From Bryum argenteum (lineage: Eukaryota; Streptophyta; Bryopsida; Bryales; Bryaceae): a DNA stretch of 64,000 bases. The stretch lies in NCBI GenBank assembly GCA_037043015.1, contig CM073325.1:15169001-15233000 (forward strand), in the 5' to 3' direction. The position numbers and the translations under genes were made by a program. The notes below the pieces were generated by a model. The model made no database searches and was not told where the DNA came from. It saw nothing but the letters and a program-made list of their open reading frames with translations. This document shows, piece after piece, positions 1 through 11,042 of the stretch (its first letter is position 1; each line of letters starts with the position of its first letter).

Positions 1-1859
1 ACAAACTTCTCCAAGTATGTTCATGTTATGTATGTTGTCAGTTGGTATGGTATGCAGTGAGGATCTAAATTTAATTCTACCAATTGTGAGCTGATCATGC
101 AGTGAGGTGATCAAAGGGCTCAATACAATGTAGTGTGCTGATCAATGTGCTCAATTAGAATGTTGTGTTTGTACTTGTTTGAAACACTTTGGACAAAACG
201 AAAAGAGCATTTATCGATCAAACATTTTGGGACAAAGGGAGTAAATATTCAAACTTCCAATCTCATATCATTCACATCATTTATAAGTAGAAAATCATTA
301 CAATTTCCCCCATCAACATCAAAATTTCATACATAGAAAAGACTTGCGACGTATCTATCAAAAAGATTTGAAAACCATCACAGGATGAGAAACCCAAATT
401 CTGGGGTGTAGTTTGTGTACCAGATCTGGAAAATTGGTACCAAAAATTGACCTATGCATGATTAGGTCAAACATAATTAGGTTTAAGTTCACTAAGAAGA
501 AGAATAACGGACCTCTATTTGGGTTGGCGTGAATAAAATGTCTGTTCAATTGATGGGGTCTATGCTTTCTGCAACAAGCACTTGGACATGCTATACTCGT
601 AATGTAATGAGATATGGTAATGAGAACATTACAATATGAAATTCCTCGAGTTTAGATTGGAACATTGCGCACGATTGAGCCACAAGGCGGCTTTGTGTTG
701 TGGTCTCCGGATCCAATATAAGCAAGCGACCCGCATCATCCACAATAACCGGTGGTGGTGGTTGCGCATCCTCATCGTTCTCGGTCATCGCTTTTTGCTC
801 GCATGTTCAAATATTCATGCTGAAGCTGCAAACAAATACTCCTTTGTCTCTTTCAAACAAAAGCAAAAATAACACCAAGATTTGGTTTCAACACTCGTCT
901 CACAAAAAAATTCAAGATTTGATATTAATGGACAAGTCCTAGTGATAATTTAATGGACAAAGAAAATCTAACCAATTTTGGCGAATCAAGATGTTTTTTC
1001 ATGGACAAACTTTCAACAATTTATGATTATCTGATCTTATTCATTTCTCTGTGTCTATATTCCAACCAATTTCCCAACTCAAAGTTTTTCTACCAATTGT
1101 GTAATCATAATACTTGAAATTGTGATTTTGCAAATTGTTATTGAGAGAAGTTAATTTGGGTGCAAGGAGTTATATCCCACTACACAAATTTTGAACATGT
1201 TTGAGTAGGTTTCTACACTAAAGTAGGAGCGTTTGATAAGCAAACAACATCAAGAAGACAATAATCTATGCATTCAACGAAGAAAAAAAGTCTTGCTTTC
1301 ATATACATTTTGGTACTTTGTTGATCCATAATTGGTTCTATATTTAAAATTAGTAGGAAGTCGTCTACAACAAAATTCATTTCGTAAGTCACCCACCTTG
1401 TAGAGACAACTCATTTTGATAAATATTACATTATCCTACTTACAAGTCCTATCTCGTGTCCTCCGGACATGTCATCAAAAAGGTCAGATCGAAATTTATA
1501 CAAGCATGTAAAAAATCCAGACCTAGGTATAAAAAATAATTATACCCTATTGATAGTCCTCCAACTACATATTTTTATTTATACCTACGTCTGGATTTTT
1601 TACAAGTTTTTTCAAATTTTGATATGACCTTTTGATGTCCGTATCCGAAGAACACAAGTTAGGACGTCTATGTACTCATGTTGTTTGGACACAAAAATAA
1701 AAATAGTACTTAATTGATTCGTGAGTAAGGTCCCCCTCGTTCTGATGGGTGAGCTCTTTATTTGGTACTCTTCAAGAACTACCACCTATCTCCGGTTGCC
1801 TTGTTAATCGTCCCCCTGCTTTATAAGATTTATAGCATAACCTCCGCTCTCTTCGTTTC

Positions 1860-3190
1860 CGTTCCTTGTGCTCTTTAAGATTTATAGCATATCCTTTGTT
1901 CCATCGATCTCTTGTTCCCAGTTCTCTATCCTTTGTACTAGTTCTCCATTCTCATTTTCCTTATTACTGAGTCCTATCTCTAACCACTCGTTTTTCGGTT
2001 CCCCGTCCCCCAACTCCCCTTCTTGGTTTCCATCATTCGTTCTCGATTCTCATCATTTGTTCTTGGTTCCAATCCTTCATTCATGGTTCTCATTATTTGA
2101 TCATGGTTTCCATTCTCTATTGCTAGTTCCTATCATTTGTTCCAACTTCCTAGTTCTTGTTCCATGTTCCCTTGATCTCATCTTCACCCCTTAGTTTGCT
2201 CTCATTTTACATTTTCCACATTCCTTGTCCCTTTCACTCTTTGTTATATTATTGGGATTTAATAAGCTCTTAATAACAATCAAATACGACTTATGGAAAC
2301 TCTTCAAAATCTTCAAAACTCTTCATACCATATATACATGACTAAATGATGATGGCCATGATCATGACCATGCATGTATGGTGAATGACCAAGGACAGAT
2401 AGACAAATTGCAAATCGTGTTCTTGTATACGAAGTCCTAATTCTTGTCCTCTGGACACCGACATCAAAAAGGTCACATTAAAACTTATACAATGTATAAA
2501 AAATCTAGACCTAGGCATAAAAAAGAAAAAGAAAAAGAAAAAGAAACGAAGTTAGAGGTTTTTGGTGATGTTGAATTTATGGGATATGCAATCGATATGC
2601 AAATTCTCGACTCTCAGTTCTCCATGTTGTTTAAGATTTACAGCATGTCCTTTGTTCCCCTCTTTTTGGTGTCCCGTGTTTTTTAAGATTTGTAGCATGT
2701 CCTTTGTTCCCTAGTTCCATTGTTCCCAGTTCCTCGTCCTCTATTATGGTTCCCCATTCTCCATTTTTTTCTTATTGGTTCCCAACCTCCAAACTCTCGT
2801 TCATGGATCCCATCTTTTCTTATTATTTCCCCATCCCCAACTTCCCTTATTGGTTTTCATCATTCGTTCCCGGTTCCCATCATTTATTCCTAGTTCCCAT
2901 AGTTTGTTTGCAATTCCTAATTCTCCTCCGATGTTCCCTTGATCTCCGGTCCATTGCCTCCTTCTTTGCTCCTATTTTCAATTTCCACAATCCTTGTCCC
3001 TTCAACTCCTAGTTACATTATAGGAATCTAAAACATTCTTAATAACAATCAAATACCAATTATGGAAACTTTTCAAAAGCTTCATAACTCTATATATATC
3101 ATGTATACATGACCAAATGATGATGACCATGACCATGCATCGCCAAGGACGGACATGTAGACAAATCGCAAATTGTGTTCTTTTATATAT
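1860..3190. repeat. direct duplication of a T/C-rich segment
   Basis: Two related segments lie about 750 bp apart (roughly 1860-2430 and 2630-3180). Both begin with a 'taagattta(t/c)agcat(a/g)tcctttgttcc' type stretch, continue through pyrimidine-rich runs of 'ttccc' and 'tggttcc', and end with a shared 'atgatgatg(g/a)ccatga' stretch followed by 'agacaaat(t/c)gcaaat'. Open frames here are low-complexity S/F/P-rich translations and I do not regard them as genes. Bases 1-1860 hold nothing I recognise apart from a degraded 'gtaaggtccccctcg' fragment near 1720 that resembles the Helitron ends at 3.2-4.4 kb. Confidence 0.6.
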
Positions 3191-3439
3191 AGAGACTAGT
3201 ATGATTCCCGTCGTCCCGTCGGGAAAGGTCTTTACATGGTGCTTTTTAAAAAGTATCGGACCGTGTCTACCATTTCTTCAGACGTTTTTTTTTTTTTTTT
3301 TTTTCCTTTTTCTCTCTCTTTATTTATATTTTTTTAATACATAAAAGAAGGTAGGTAGGTTGGTAAGTTCGTAGGTTGGTACATTGGTGGGTAGAAAGGA
3401 TTGCCAAACAATATTTTATTATAGAAGTAGATATAGAGA
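3190..3439 (-). mobile_element. miniature (non-autonomous) Helitron, copy 1
   Basis: Read on the minus strand the element starts TC within an A|TC context at about 3439 and runs 'tctatatctacttctataat', a typical plant Helitron 5' end. It ends at about 3192 in a GC-rich hairpin (cccgacggg / cccgtc) followed by a short spacer and CTAG before a host T. No coding capacity. The interior carries a poly-T tract and a ggtaggttggta-type minisatellite shared with the following copies. Confidence 0.6.
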
Positions 3440-3505
3440 TACACTAAATCTGGCATTTCAATCTCAATCATGTGGGCCTTAATTCACATAGTCTTGCTTT
3501 AGTAT

Positions 3506-3868
3506 ACTAGTAAGGTCCCCGTCATCTCGACGGAGAAACTAAAAAAGTATCCCGTGTCTTCCATTTTCTCGAAGAGTATTATGTATATTATTTTTATGTG
3601 TGCCCATGTTTATTTTATTTTATTTATTATTATTTTATTTTATTTTTAAAAAATTGTAACGTGTGTTTTTTAAAAGAAATTATTTTTATGCATAATCCAA
3701 AAAGCATAAAAGGTAGGTAGGTAGATTTGTGCGTATGTGGGTAGGTACATAGGTGGGTAGGTACATAAGTGGGTAGGTATGTAGGTGGGTAGGTACATAT
3801 GTGGGTAGGTATGTAGGTGGGTAGGTACATAGGTGGGTAGGAAGAATTGCCCGATTGATCACCCTAAT

Positions 3869-3916
<48 letters not shown>

Positions 3917-3929
3917 TAGATAGATAGAC
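3506..3929 (-). mobile_element. miniature Helitron, copy 2, with expanded minisatellite
   Basis: The plus strand shows 'actagtaaggtccccgtc', which is the complement of a Helitron 3' terminus (hairpin, short spacer, CTAG|T). The interior contains a long ggtaggtacataggtgg minisatellite (about 3710-3840) and then a (TA)n tract (about 3870-3914) followed by (GATA)n. No clear TC 5' end is left; the microsatellite occupies the place where it would be. Confidence 0.5.
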
Positions 3930-4156
3930 TAGTAAGGTCCCCCTCGTCCCGACGGGGGAAATCTTTACATGGTACTCTCAGAAAAGTATTACGTATGTAC
4001 CATTTCTCAAACCGTAGTATTATTTTTTAAAATATTTTAAACATAATCCAAAAAAACATGAAAGAAGGTAGGTAGGTTAGTAAGTTTGTAGGTTGGTAGG
4101 TTTGTATGTTGGTAGGTTGGTACGTTGGTGGGCAGGAAGGATCGCTGTACGATATT
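3929..4156 (-). mobile_element. miniature Helitron, copy 3, 5' end cut by copy 4
   Basis: The 3' end is at 3929-3960: 'ctagtaaggtccccctcgtc' on the plus strand, whose complement is a hairpin (CCCCCGTC paired with GACGAGGGGG, one bulge) plus seven bases and CTAG. The 5' part stops after 'gatattttattata', where the next copy begins, so copy 4 seems to have inserted into or next to this one. Confidence 0.55.
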
Positions 4157-4406
4157 TTATTATATACTAATATGATCCCCGTCGTCCCGACGGGAAAGAT
4201 TTTTACACGGTACTTTTAAAAAAGTATCTTGTGTATACCATTTCCTCAAACAATTTTTTTTTCTCCCTTTTTTTCTCTCTTTATTCATATTTTTTTAATA
4301 CATAGAAGAAGGTAGGTAGGTTGGTAAGTTTGTAGGTTGGTAGGTTGGTACATTGGTGGGTAGGAAGGATTGCCGAACAATATTTTATTATAGAAGTAGA
4401 TATAGA
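4157..4406 (-). mobile_element. miniature Helitron, copy 4 (about 250 bp, both ends visible)
   Basis: On the minus strand it begins TCTATATCTACTTC at 4406 after a host A, and ends at about 4157 with the hairpin (cccgtc/gacggg) and TTAG before T, a one-base decay of CTAG. The interior matches copy 1 in order: poly-T, tctctctttattcata, then the ggtaggttggta repeats. It has no coding sequence. Confidence 0.6.
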
Positions 4407-4626
4407 TTACGAAACTTAAGCAAAACTCTTGAGGCTCTCTTTCTACACACAAAAATGATTTTGCTCTAAATTTTCTCTCAAGGGAGGTATTTTGTCACTC
4501 CATAGATAACTCTATTCACAACAAATGAAATCGAGTATTACAAAAATGATCACAATGTCCAGGAAGATTGTTTTCCAATACTGTACCGCCAATTCTTGAC
4601 ATGTAGTAGAGTGGTCTAAAATGGAG

Positions 4627-4764
4627 CACGACCCATAATGAAGCTTTAGAAATCTACACTAAGAGGTACATGATAGCTTCCCCATACGACAATACCACGA
4701 CCCATAATGAAGCTTTAGAAATCTTCACTAAGAGGTACATGATAGCTTCCCCATACAACAATAC
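4627..4764. repeat. two-copy 69-bp tandem repeat
   Basis: Units 4627-4695 and 4696-4764 differ at only a few positions; each starts 'cacgacccataatgaagctt' and ends 'ccccata(c)(g/a)acaatac'. Non-coding. Confidence 0.85.
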
Positions 4765-4779
4765 CATGTTCTCGTCGCA

Positions 4780-5000
4780 AAAGTTATAGGGCGTCACTTT
4801 AGGGGCACCATTTCAGGAACACTTATATTTCCAACTTCGAAACTTCATAACTCATTGTAGTAGAGTTCAAAAATGATGATTCCACTTGCTCCATCTTTCT
4901 ACTAATTTTCCCCATGCACAAAAATTGCTTCCACTGGTACCATCCCTGTGCTAAAATTTGAGTCATTATTGAACACCTTGCTATATAATTGTAGTTGAAT
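4780..5000 (+). repeat. dispersed repeat, copy A
   Basis: About 220 bp that resembles 6950-7165 inside an intron of the neighbouring protease gene: shared stretches include 'ggcaccatttcaggaacac', 'atgatgattccacttg(g)tc', 'ttccccatgcacaaaaatt' and 'gctaaaatttgagtcat'. It may be a short non-autonomous element; no termini or target duplication were identified. Confidence 0.5.
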
Positions 5001-5020
5001 GGAATGTGGATGCAGCCAGA

Positions 5021-5030
5021 TTAGGGTTTA
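5021..5030 (+). promoter_or_regulatory. telo-box-like motif in the protease leader
   Basis: The motif ttagggttta lies about 70 bp before the chosen ATG at 5099. Telo-boxes (AAACCCTAA, either strand) are common near plant transcription starts, especially of housekeeping genes. The function here is inferred. Confidence 0.4.
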
Positions 5031-5098
5031 GGGTGCTCGTGTGGCAGATTGACGCACACTTGCGTCAATCTTCTTTGTGAGCAATCTTGCAGTTCGTA

Positions 5099-7597
5099 AT
5101 GGAGGTGCTCACCAGGCGAGCTGGGTCGTTTCCAATTTGCGCAGTGAGCTCTCATGGCATTGCAGCTAGAAATCATCGTGACTGCCAACCCATGAATAAT
5201 GTGACTGGCTTTGCTGCTACTCGTTTCCAAACATCATGGCTTCAATCGTGCCGCGGAGGTAGACAATTACGCACTTGGTGGTGTTGTAGCGTTCCTGGAG
5301 ATTCTTCGAGCGACGAGACTGTTGTTTCGAAGGATGATCCTGAGTCGACTGCTCAGGTGACAACGCAAGACTTTTCTTCTCAAGGTTTAAGCTCTCATGC
5401 TTGGATGTGCATCGATGTCTTATGAGTTTCCGTTGTAAAGCTTTTTTGCATCATATTCATTGTAAAGTATTCGTGTTTTGGTTTGAGTCTTAGGAAAATT
5501 CCTTGAGAAAGCTTGTTAAGTTAGTTCACTTTGCTTTGATATCGTACCTCAGTTGTTGGTAATAGAATGTTCAATCCTCCAATCGTCTGTCCTACTAATG
5601 CGTAAAGAGACTACAATGAGTGCAGTGTACATTCTTATGATCAATAGGAGCACTTAAAGAGAGACAGACGTAACATGGCTGTAGAATATTTTACAAGTAT
5701 CAATTATCATGTAGTAAAGATCATTAATCAATATATTACATCGGCCATATTTCAAGAGTGCTCGATGCGATTTCATGTGTGAAAGTTGATACGAGTCATT
5801 CTGGGTTGTCTTAGGGTCTGACGTTCATTGTTCTGCCGTTCTCACATTCCAGTTATAGCCAATTTAGCAGTATCCATCATTGATTTCCTCACTTGACATG
5901 TATGCATGTGGGGTCATATGACATGTTTGGCAATCAGTGGAGTTTTCTTTTTCCAATACCAGCTCTTGCTCCATTATTGTTTTCAAGATGTTTACACTGA
6001 AAAGGAATATACTACATTTTTCTGAATGTTTCACAGTCATGTGCTTACAGCGGTGCTTACAGTGGAGAGTATGTAGGTGGAAACGTTCTGTAGGCTTCCA
6101 TTGACAGTCCCATGGGGCGCTGGAGAGGTAGCTTCCACCATGTTTATCTTCTGGGCCGGCTTTCACATTCCTCTGGGACTGGCTGGCCTTGACCTCGTCG
6201 CCAAATTCATTCCCCCCGAGCAGTTCGTGGATCCACAGACCCAGGTATCAAAAACCAATAATCACCACTTTTTACTTGCTCGCGGCAATCACATATTTAT
6301 TGATACTTATTTGAATTGAAGGTTCAGGTCCATAAACATTGTGGGACATGCATCAAAAAACGTGATACCAAAGATTATCTGGCGTTCCTGATTGATTGAT
6401 GATGATGAAGATTGTGCATTCGTGTGTTGTTACAGGCTGTGTTACTAGTGTTTGTTCAACTGATAGAACTGGCGGGCACAATATGGCTGATACAATCCAC
6501 ACTGCAGCCTTTCGAGCCCTTACCACCCAATTGTCTCAGCTTCCGTTTCGATCAAACATGGAAAAACCGGGGCTGGTTACCCGCTTCGCTCACTGCTCTG
6601 CTCGTCCTCTCGTTAGCAGTAGCTGCAACAGCCACTCTCACTCAGGGTGTTTCACCTACCGAGGTAAATGGTTCAAGCCTCTCTACATTCATGCTCACAA
6701 CCATAGTATAGTACACTAGTGAGTTTGATTTACTCACAGCACTCAAACTTTTAGCATTTCCTGTTCAAGTTAAGAGTAGCCTCAACTTACAAGTACAGAT
6801 AACTCTGGTTACCTGTAAATAATCCACCTTCGACAGGGAGTATTTAATCGCACTTAAGGAAGAATGCTCAGAAATAGAGGAGCTCAGTAAGCTAAAGGTA
6901 CAAAAGAGCTTCAGAATCTAATCTTCTATGTACTCACATCACACATCAAACACTATATGGTGCCATTTTAGAGCACCATTTGCAAAACACCTAAAAGTGT
7001 CCTCCTTCAAAAATTTGTAGAGTCCAAAATTGATGATCCCACTTGGTCTCTTCTTCCCCTTACTTTTCCCCACGCACAAAAATTACTTACACCTCAAACT
7101 CCTGTAATTACACGTGCTGAAATTTGAGCCATGATTGAGCAGGTTGCTGTTACACAACTTCTTAGTCAGGGTAGCAAAATCTACATGTTTCTATGGAATT
7201 TGCTTACATGGGTTGGGGATGCGATGAATTCTGTGGGCAGGTAAGTAATCAGGCATCATCCTCCGGGGGATTGGCAAGTCTACTGCAAAGCAACACGCTG
7301 TTAGGTCGAGTGGCAATATACATCGCATATTGTGGCCTGACGCCATGCATAGAGGAGTACGTATACAGGGGCTTTCTGTTATCCTCCCTGCGGACGTACA
7401 TGACATGGTCAGTGGCGGTCCTCATCAGTGCGCTTGTGTTTTCCGGGAGCCATGTCTCCGCACCAGGCTTTGTGCCGCTCTTCTTTGTGGGATGTTGCTT
7501 GGGAACTGCCTACTCTTGGAACGCCAACTTGGCCACTTCGTTTGTTATCCACAGCGTTTACAATGCGCTCGTGCTTACGCAAGTTTTGCTTCATTGA
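5099..7597 (+). CDS. CPBP family intramembrane metalloprotease (CAAX protease/Abi type), probably organellar
   Basis: Proposed exons 5099-5384, 6108-6244, 6436-6663 and 7241-7597 join in phase to a 335-residue protein. The first 95 residues are rich in Arg/Ser/Thr and look like a transit peptide; several hydrophobic segments follow (AGEVASTMFIFW, WLPASLTALLVL). The C-terminal third carries the family signature: EE at residues 255-256 with Arg260 (IEEYVYRGF), FxxxH at Phe284-His288, and HxxxN at His321-Asn325, the predicted metal-binding and catalytic residues. CPBP proteins are multi-pass proteases; plant members are mostly in plastids. The last intron (6664-7240) is the uncertain point: an alternative acceptor at 7142 would add hydrophobic codons, but the bases just after it belong to a dispersed repeat, so I start the last exon at 7241. 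The substrate is unknown. Confidence 0.8.
6950..7165 (+). repeat. dispersed repeat, copy B, in a protease intron
   Basis: Related to 4780-5000. It sits in the last intron and ends just before the proposed final exon, so it probably inserted there. Similar sequence on both sides of the gene indicates a dispersed family. Confidence 0.5.
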
Positions 7598-9349
7598 AAC
7601 TGAATTGGTGGCCTTGAAACTTCTTGAGCCTGTATCTATATTCTTAATACTTTTAATACAAAAGTGAGTCCTCAAGGTTTCGTGTGTTGTCACTGAACAG
7701 TGGTGTTCATTGTTCGGTGTTTTGTTGTGAGCTCTAGTGCAGATTGAAACAGAATCGTTATGTCAGGTGCTCATCAAGGTATCCAGATAGTCTATGGATA
7801 CTTTTTAAAGTGCATGTTTTGAAATGGTTGGGGTTTACATCTGAAATGAAAGTCATGTGAATAATATAAAATGTAACATAAAGCGGTAGCCTTTGATGCA
7901 GACAGTTGTGTTGCTTAGCTAGCAACTAAATTTGGTTGGCAAGGTTGGGTGATGGCATTGTCTTCCAATGCATGTGCAAAGGTGTAGAGTGCGAGTTTTG
8001 AAGGATTATGCTATACGCAACTACCGAAGTTCGAATATTGTTGGAATGCAACTGTTTCTTGGCAGCCGTGTATGCATGAACATGGGGCTTTGTCACCTAG
8101 TTTTACTTACAGGAGAGTTTTATTTACAGGTTGCATGCAAGTTTATTGTATGTATTAATAACAATTATCAATCATGTAACTGTAACTAGGTTTTTAACTA
8201 CACTTGTTAAGTCCATCTTTGATCTAAGAATAGGATATTTATTTTTATTAAGGTATTTATTAAGGAGTCCAAAAAAAACTTGTTCCAAAATAATTATGAT
8301 ACAAGTGATTTGAACTCCTTCTAGCATGATTTTGCCACCCGTTTAGACTTTGTAGCTATAATTAGTCTTGGTGGATTGCCACAACTTATATAAAAAATTG
8401 TTGCAAATAAAGGGGAGCTTCCTTCATGCACTAGGCTCTTAGATTACATTCGTAAGCAATGGTGTATTGCCCTAAAACATTGGTGGCGATCTTCTTTTTA
8501 TGTCCTCGCATGACAATTGTATTGCAAGATCCAAGCCATAAAAATGTCGCCGGATATCAAGGTTTTCAAACCCCCAAAAAAGATTGGAATAATCTCCTAA
8601 GAGGACTTTGAGCTTCATGTATACTTCGCTGATGGTGCTCTCATGTCTATATCTCTGCATTAAAAATTTTCAAAATGCTTTGTGAGTATCAAGATCCAAA
8701 GCTTGCTCAATCTTGCTTCAAAAGCTTCACACTACAGTAGTTGTTTTTTTGTGTGGAAATCAATAATGTTCTTTGATTTTTGAAAAGACCTCGGAGCTAG
8801 GTACTATCTAATGAAGCTATACATGTACATTGCTGCATCAACTTCATAAGTGAGCGCAAACATATTGTATACTCACCATTCTTCTAAAACACATACGTAG
8901 ACTTGCATATAATCGATAAAACAATTATACGTTTTATTTTACAAACACAACACCACTCTCATAAGCAATATGTGAGGGGATTAAATAAAAAAATTAAAAA
9001 ATGGTAAATAGATACTCAATCTAAAAACAATTATTTGAATTAACTTGCCAATGGAAAGGGTTCGTCGTTTCTACGATGGTCAACTCATTTTTGCATGGAG
9101 CAAAGAGTAAGCACCTATGACCGTGAGACAGGACCCAAGACCGTTTTAGGGCTGCATGCTATTCTTCGCTTTCGATCTTCGCCTTTCCCCTTACACTCCC
9201 GTCTCTCTCCTTCATTCCTCGCACTCAATTCCGCACCCCAATTTGGCAATCGTGGTTCTTCATAATCTGTAGCTGATGCGACACTGCTTGAAAATACCCG
9301 CATACGAAGCTTTTAAGGAAATTTCACCTGCTTTTTTCGAGATTGCTCA
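7598..9349. other. intergenic, no gene recognised
   Basis: AT-rich DNA between the protease and LEAFY. Short open frames (for example near 8472-8660 and 9115-9303) show no recognisable family. The last several hundred bases are more GC-rich and probably hold the LEAFY promoter. Confidence 0.5.
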
Positions 9350-9358
9350 TTAGGGTTT
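9350..9358 (+). promoter_or_regulatory. telo-box-like motif in the LEAFY leader
   Basis: ttagggttt lies about 340 bp before the LEAFY ATG. The leader between it and 9693 also contains upstream ATGs, including a 60-codon open frame at 9409-9591, which could affect translation unless removed by a leader intron (a possible donor, 'atggtaagaa', is at about 9440). Confidence 0.35.
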
Positions 9359-9692
9359 GGAAACTTGATGCTTGATGCTTTTGCCGCTGCAATGACCTGA
9401 CTGTCCAATTGAATGGTGGACGACTGCCCCGTACACAACATGGTAAGAACCTTGCAATGGCCATGCCAATTTCTTCTTTCATTGAGTCTTTTGATCGAAA
9501 GAGAGCAAGCTGCAGAGAGCAAGCGCGAGAGGGAGATGGCTTCTTGTGTTTGCTGCTGTTGTTAAAAAATTGGATCATTTTACTATCTTAAACCTCAGCT
9601 TCTTCACTGTCGTTACTCCAGGGATTTATTGACCTTTGGAGTTACTCTACCACCTCGCCCTAGGTTTATGGCGACAGAATTTTCTATGTGTC

Positions 9693-11042
9693 ATGGGAAC
9701 CTTACAATACAACGATCATAACCTTCAGGTCCAGGTAGCTGTCTGATCTGGCTGCTGTCTGCTTTTTTACCTTTCATTTATTTTTTATTTTTTTGTTTTT
9801 AAGAAAAGTTGCATTAGTGTTTGCTTGTTTTTTTATGAAATGTTGATCGGTGCAGCAAGCTCAGTTCGATATAGTCAATGCGGAGCCAGCAGCGTTGCTG
9901 TATAAGCGGCCTGATGGAGGAGCGTTGGCTGGAAGAGAGAGCCGGAGGTTGAAGGAGCTTTTTAAGGACTTCGGTGTGCAACCTTCAACTGTGGCGGTCA
10001 TGGGACAGATGGGCTTCACTGTCAGCACGTTGATTAATATGAAGGATGAGGAAGTGGATTTTGTTATCAAGTCAATGATTGAAGAGTATCACTTAGATCT
10101 TCTCATGGGCGAGCAGTTTGGTATCAAGGCTGCTGTTCGAGCTAAGCGACGATCGTTGGAGGAGGAGACTGAGCAACAGCGATTGGATTTGGCTGCTCGT
10201 TGCAGTGAGAAGAAACGTCGCTTGGAGGAACCATCTGATACCTTACTTCTCAAGGATGGTATGATTTGCAAATCTTTGAAGTAACCAGACCGCCTCTTTT
10301 CTCGTGATACATGAGTTTGATTCAGAAAGGTTCTGCAGGTCATGGTCCTTCCTTGGATGCTTTGGGACTACTGGGCCTGACGGATCCAGAGAGTGACAGC
10401 GAGGGTAAGAAAGTGGCGAAGAGGCGACAGAGGAAGAGGCGGTCGAAGGAAGTTGGAGAGGATGGAGAAGAGAGGCCTCGTGAGCACCCGTTCATTGTCA
10501 CCGAGCCTGGAGAACCAGCCAAGGGGAAGAAAAACGGCTTGGATTATCTCTTTGATTTGTATGAACAATGTGGGAAGTTTTTAGAGGAGGTGCAGCATAT
10601 CGCCAAAGAGAAGGGGGAGAAGTGTCCGAGTAAGGTATGTATCGTAGCTGACCATTAATATCTATAAGTTTACATATATAAGCATTCATTGACGTCTTTG
10701 ATGATCATGCAGGTAACGAATGAGGTGTTTCGGCACGCGAAACTGACAGGGGCTGGGTACATCAACAAGCCAAAGATGAGGGACTACGTACACTGCTATG
10801 CATTGCACTGTTTGGATGTAGAGACATCCAATAATCTCAGAAAAGAGTACAAGGAACGAGGAGAGAATGTGGGAGCTTGGTGCCAGGCTTGCTACTACCC
10901 TTTAGTCACGTTAGCCAGGCAGAACGAGTGGGACATTGATGACCTCTTTAACAGGAATGATAAGCTCCGGATCTGGTATGTACCTACGAAACTCCGGCAA
11001 ATGTGCCACATTGAGAGGATTAAGCACGGAGGGTGTGAATGA
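9693..11042 (+). CDS. LFY: LEAFY/FLORICAULA transcription factor, moss-type DNA-binding domain
   Basis: Four exons (9693-9734, 9856-10258, 10339-10634, 10713-11042) with introns of only 121, 80 and 78 bp join in phase to 356 residues. The start is chosen because ATG at 9693 gives a 14-codon exon ([14 protein letters not shown]) that splices in phase 0 to the conserved part. Residues about 35-110 match the LFY SAM-like oligomerisation domain ([20 protein letters not shown]; later [18 protein letters not shown]). A basic linker follows, then the helix-turn-helix DNA-binding domain from [12 protein letters not shown] to the C terminus. Asp271, Cys304 and His346 align with Arabidopsis His312, Arg345 and His387. 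LFY is a nuclear regulator: floral meristem identity in angiosperms, early zygote division in the moss Physcomitrella. No tail follows the DNA-binding domain beyond about ten residues. Confidence 0.95.

Noticed and set aside
1868-2194. Open frame of 108 codons, serine/phenylalanine-rich
   Set aside because: It is a translation of the pyrimidine-rich repeat at 1860-3190; no family, no splice context, and the duplicate copy does not keep the frame.
3630-3830. Repetitive Tyr/Thr/Pro open frame on the minus strand
   Set aside because: Comes from the minisatellite inside a miniature Helitron.
3870-3928. Possible CRISPR-like or origin-like repeat
   Set aside because: It is a (TA)n/(GATA)n microsatellite; CRISPR arrays are not expected in a plant nuclear genome and no spaced repeats are present.
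7143-7240. Extra exon of the CPBP protease encoding a hydrophobic stretch
   Set aside because: Its 5' part is a dispersed repeat and its phase does not connect to the conserved final exon with a normal-length intron; kept only as an alternative.
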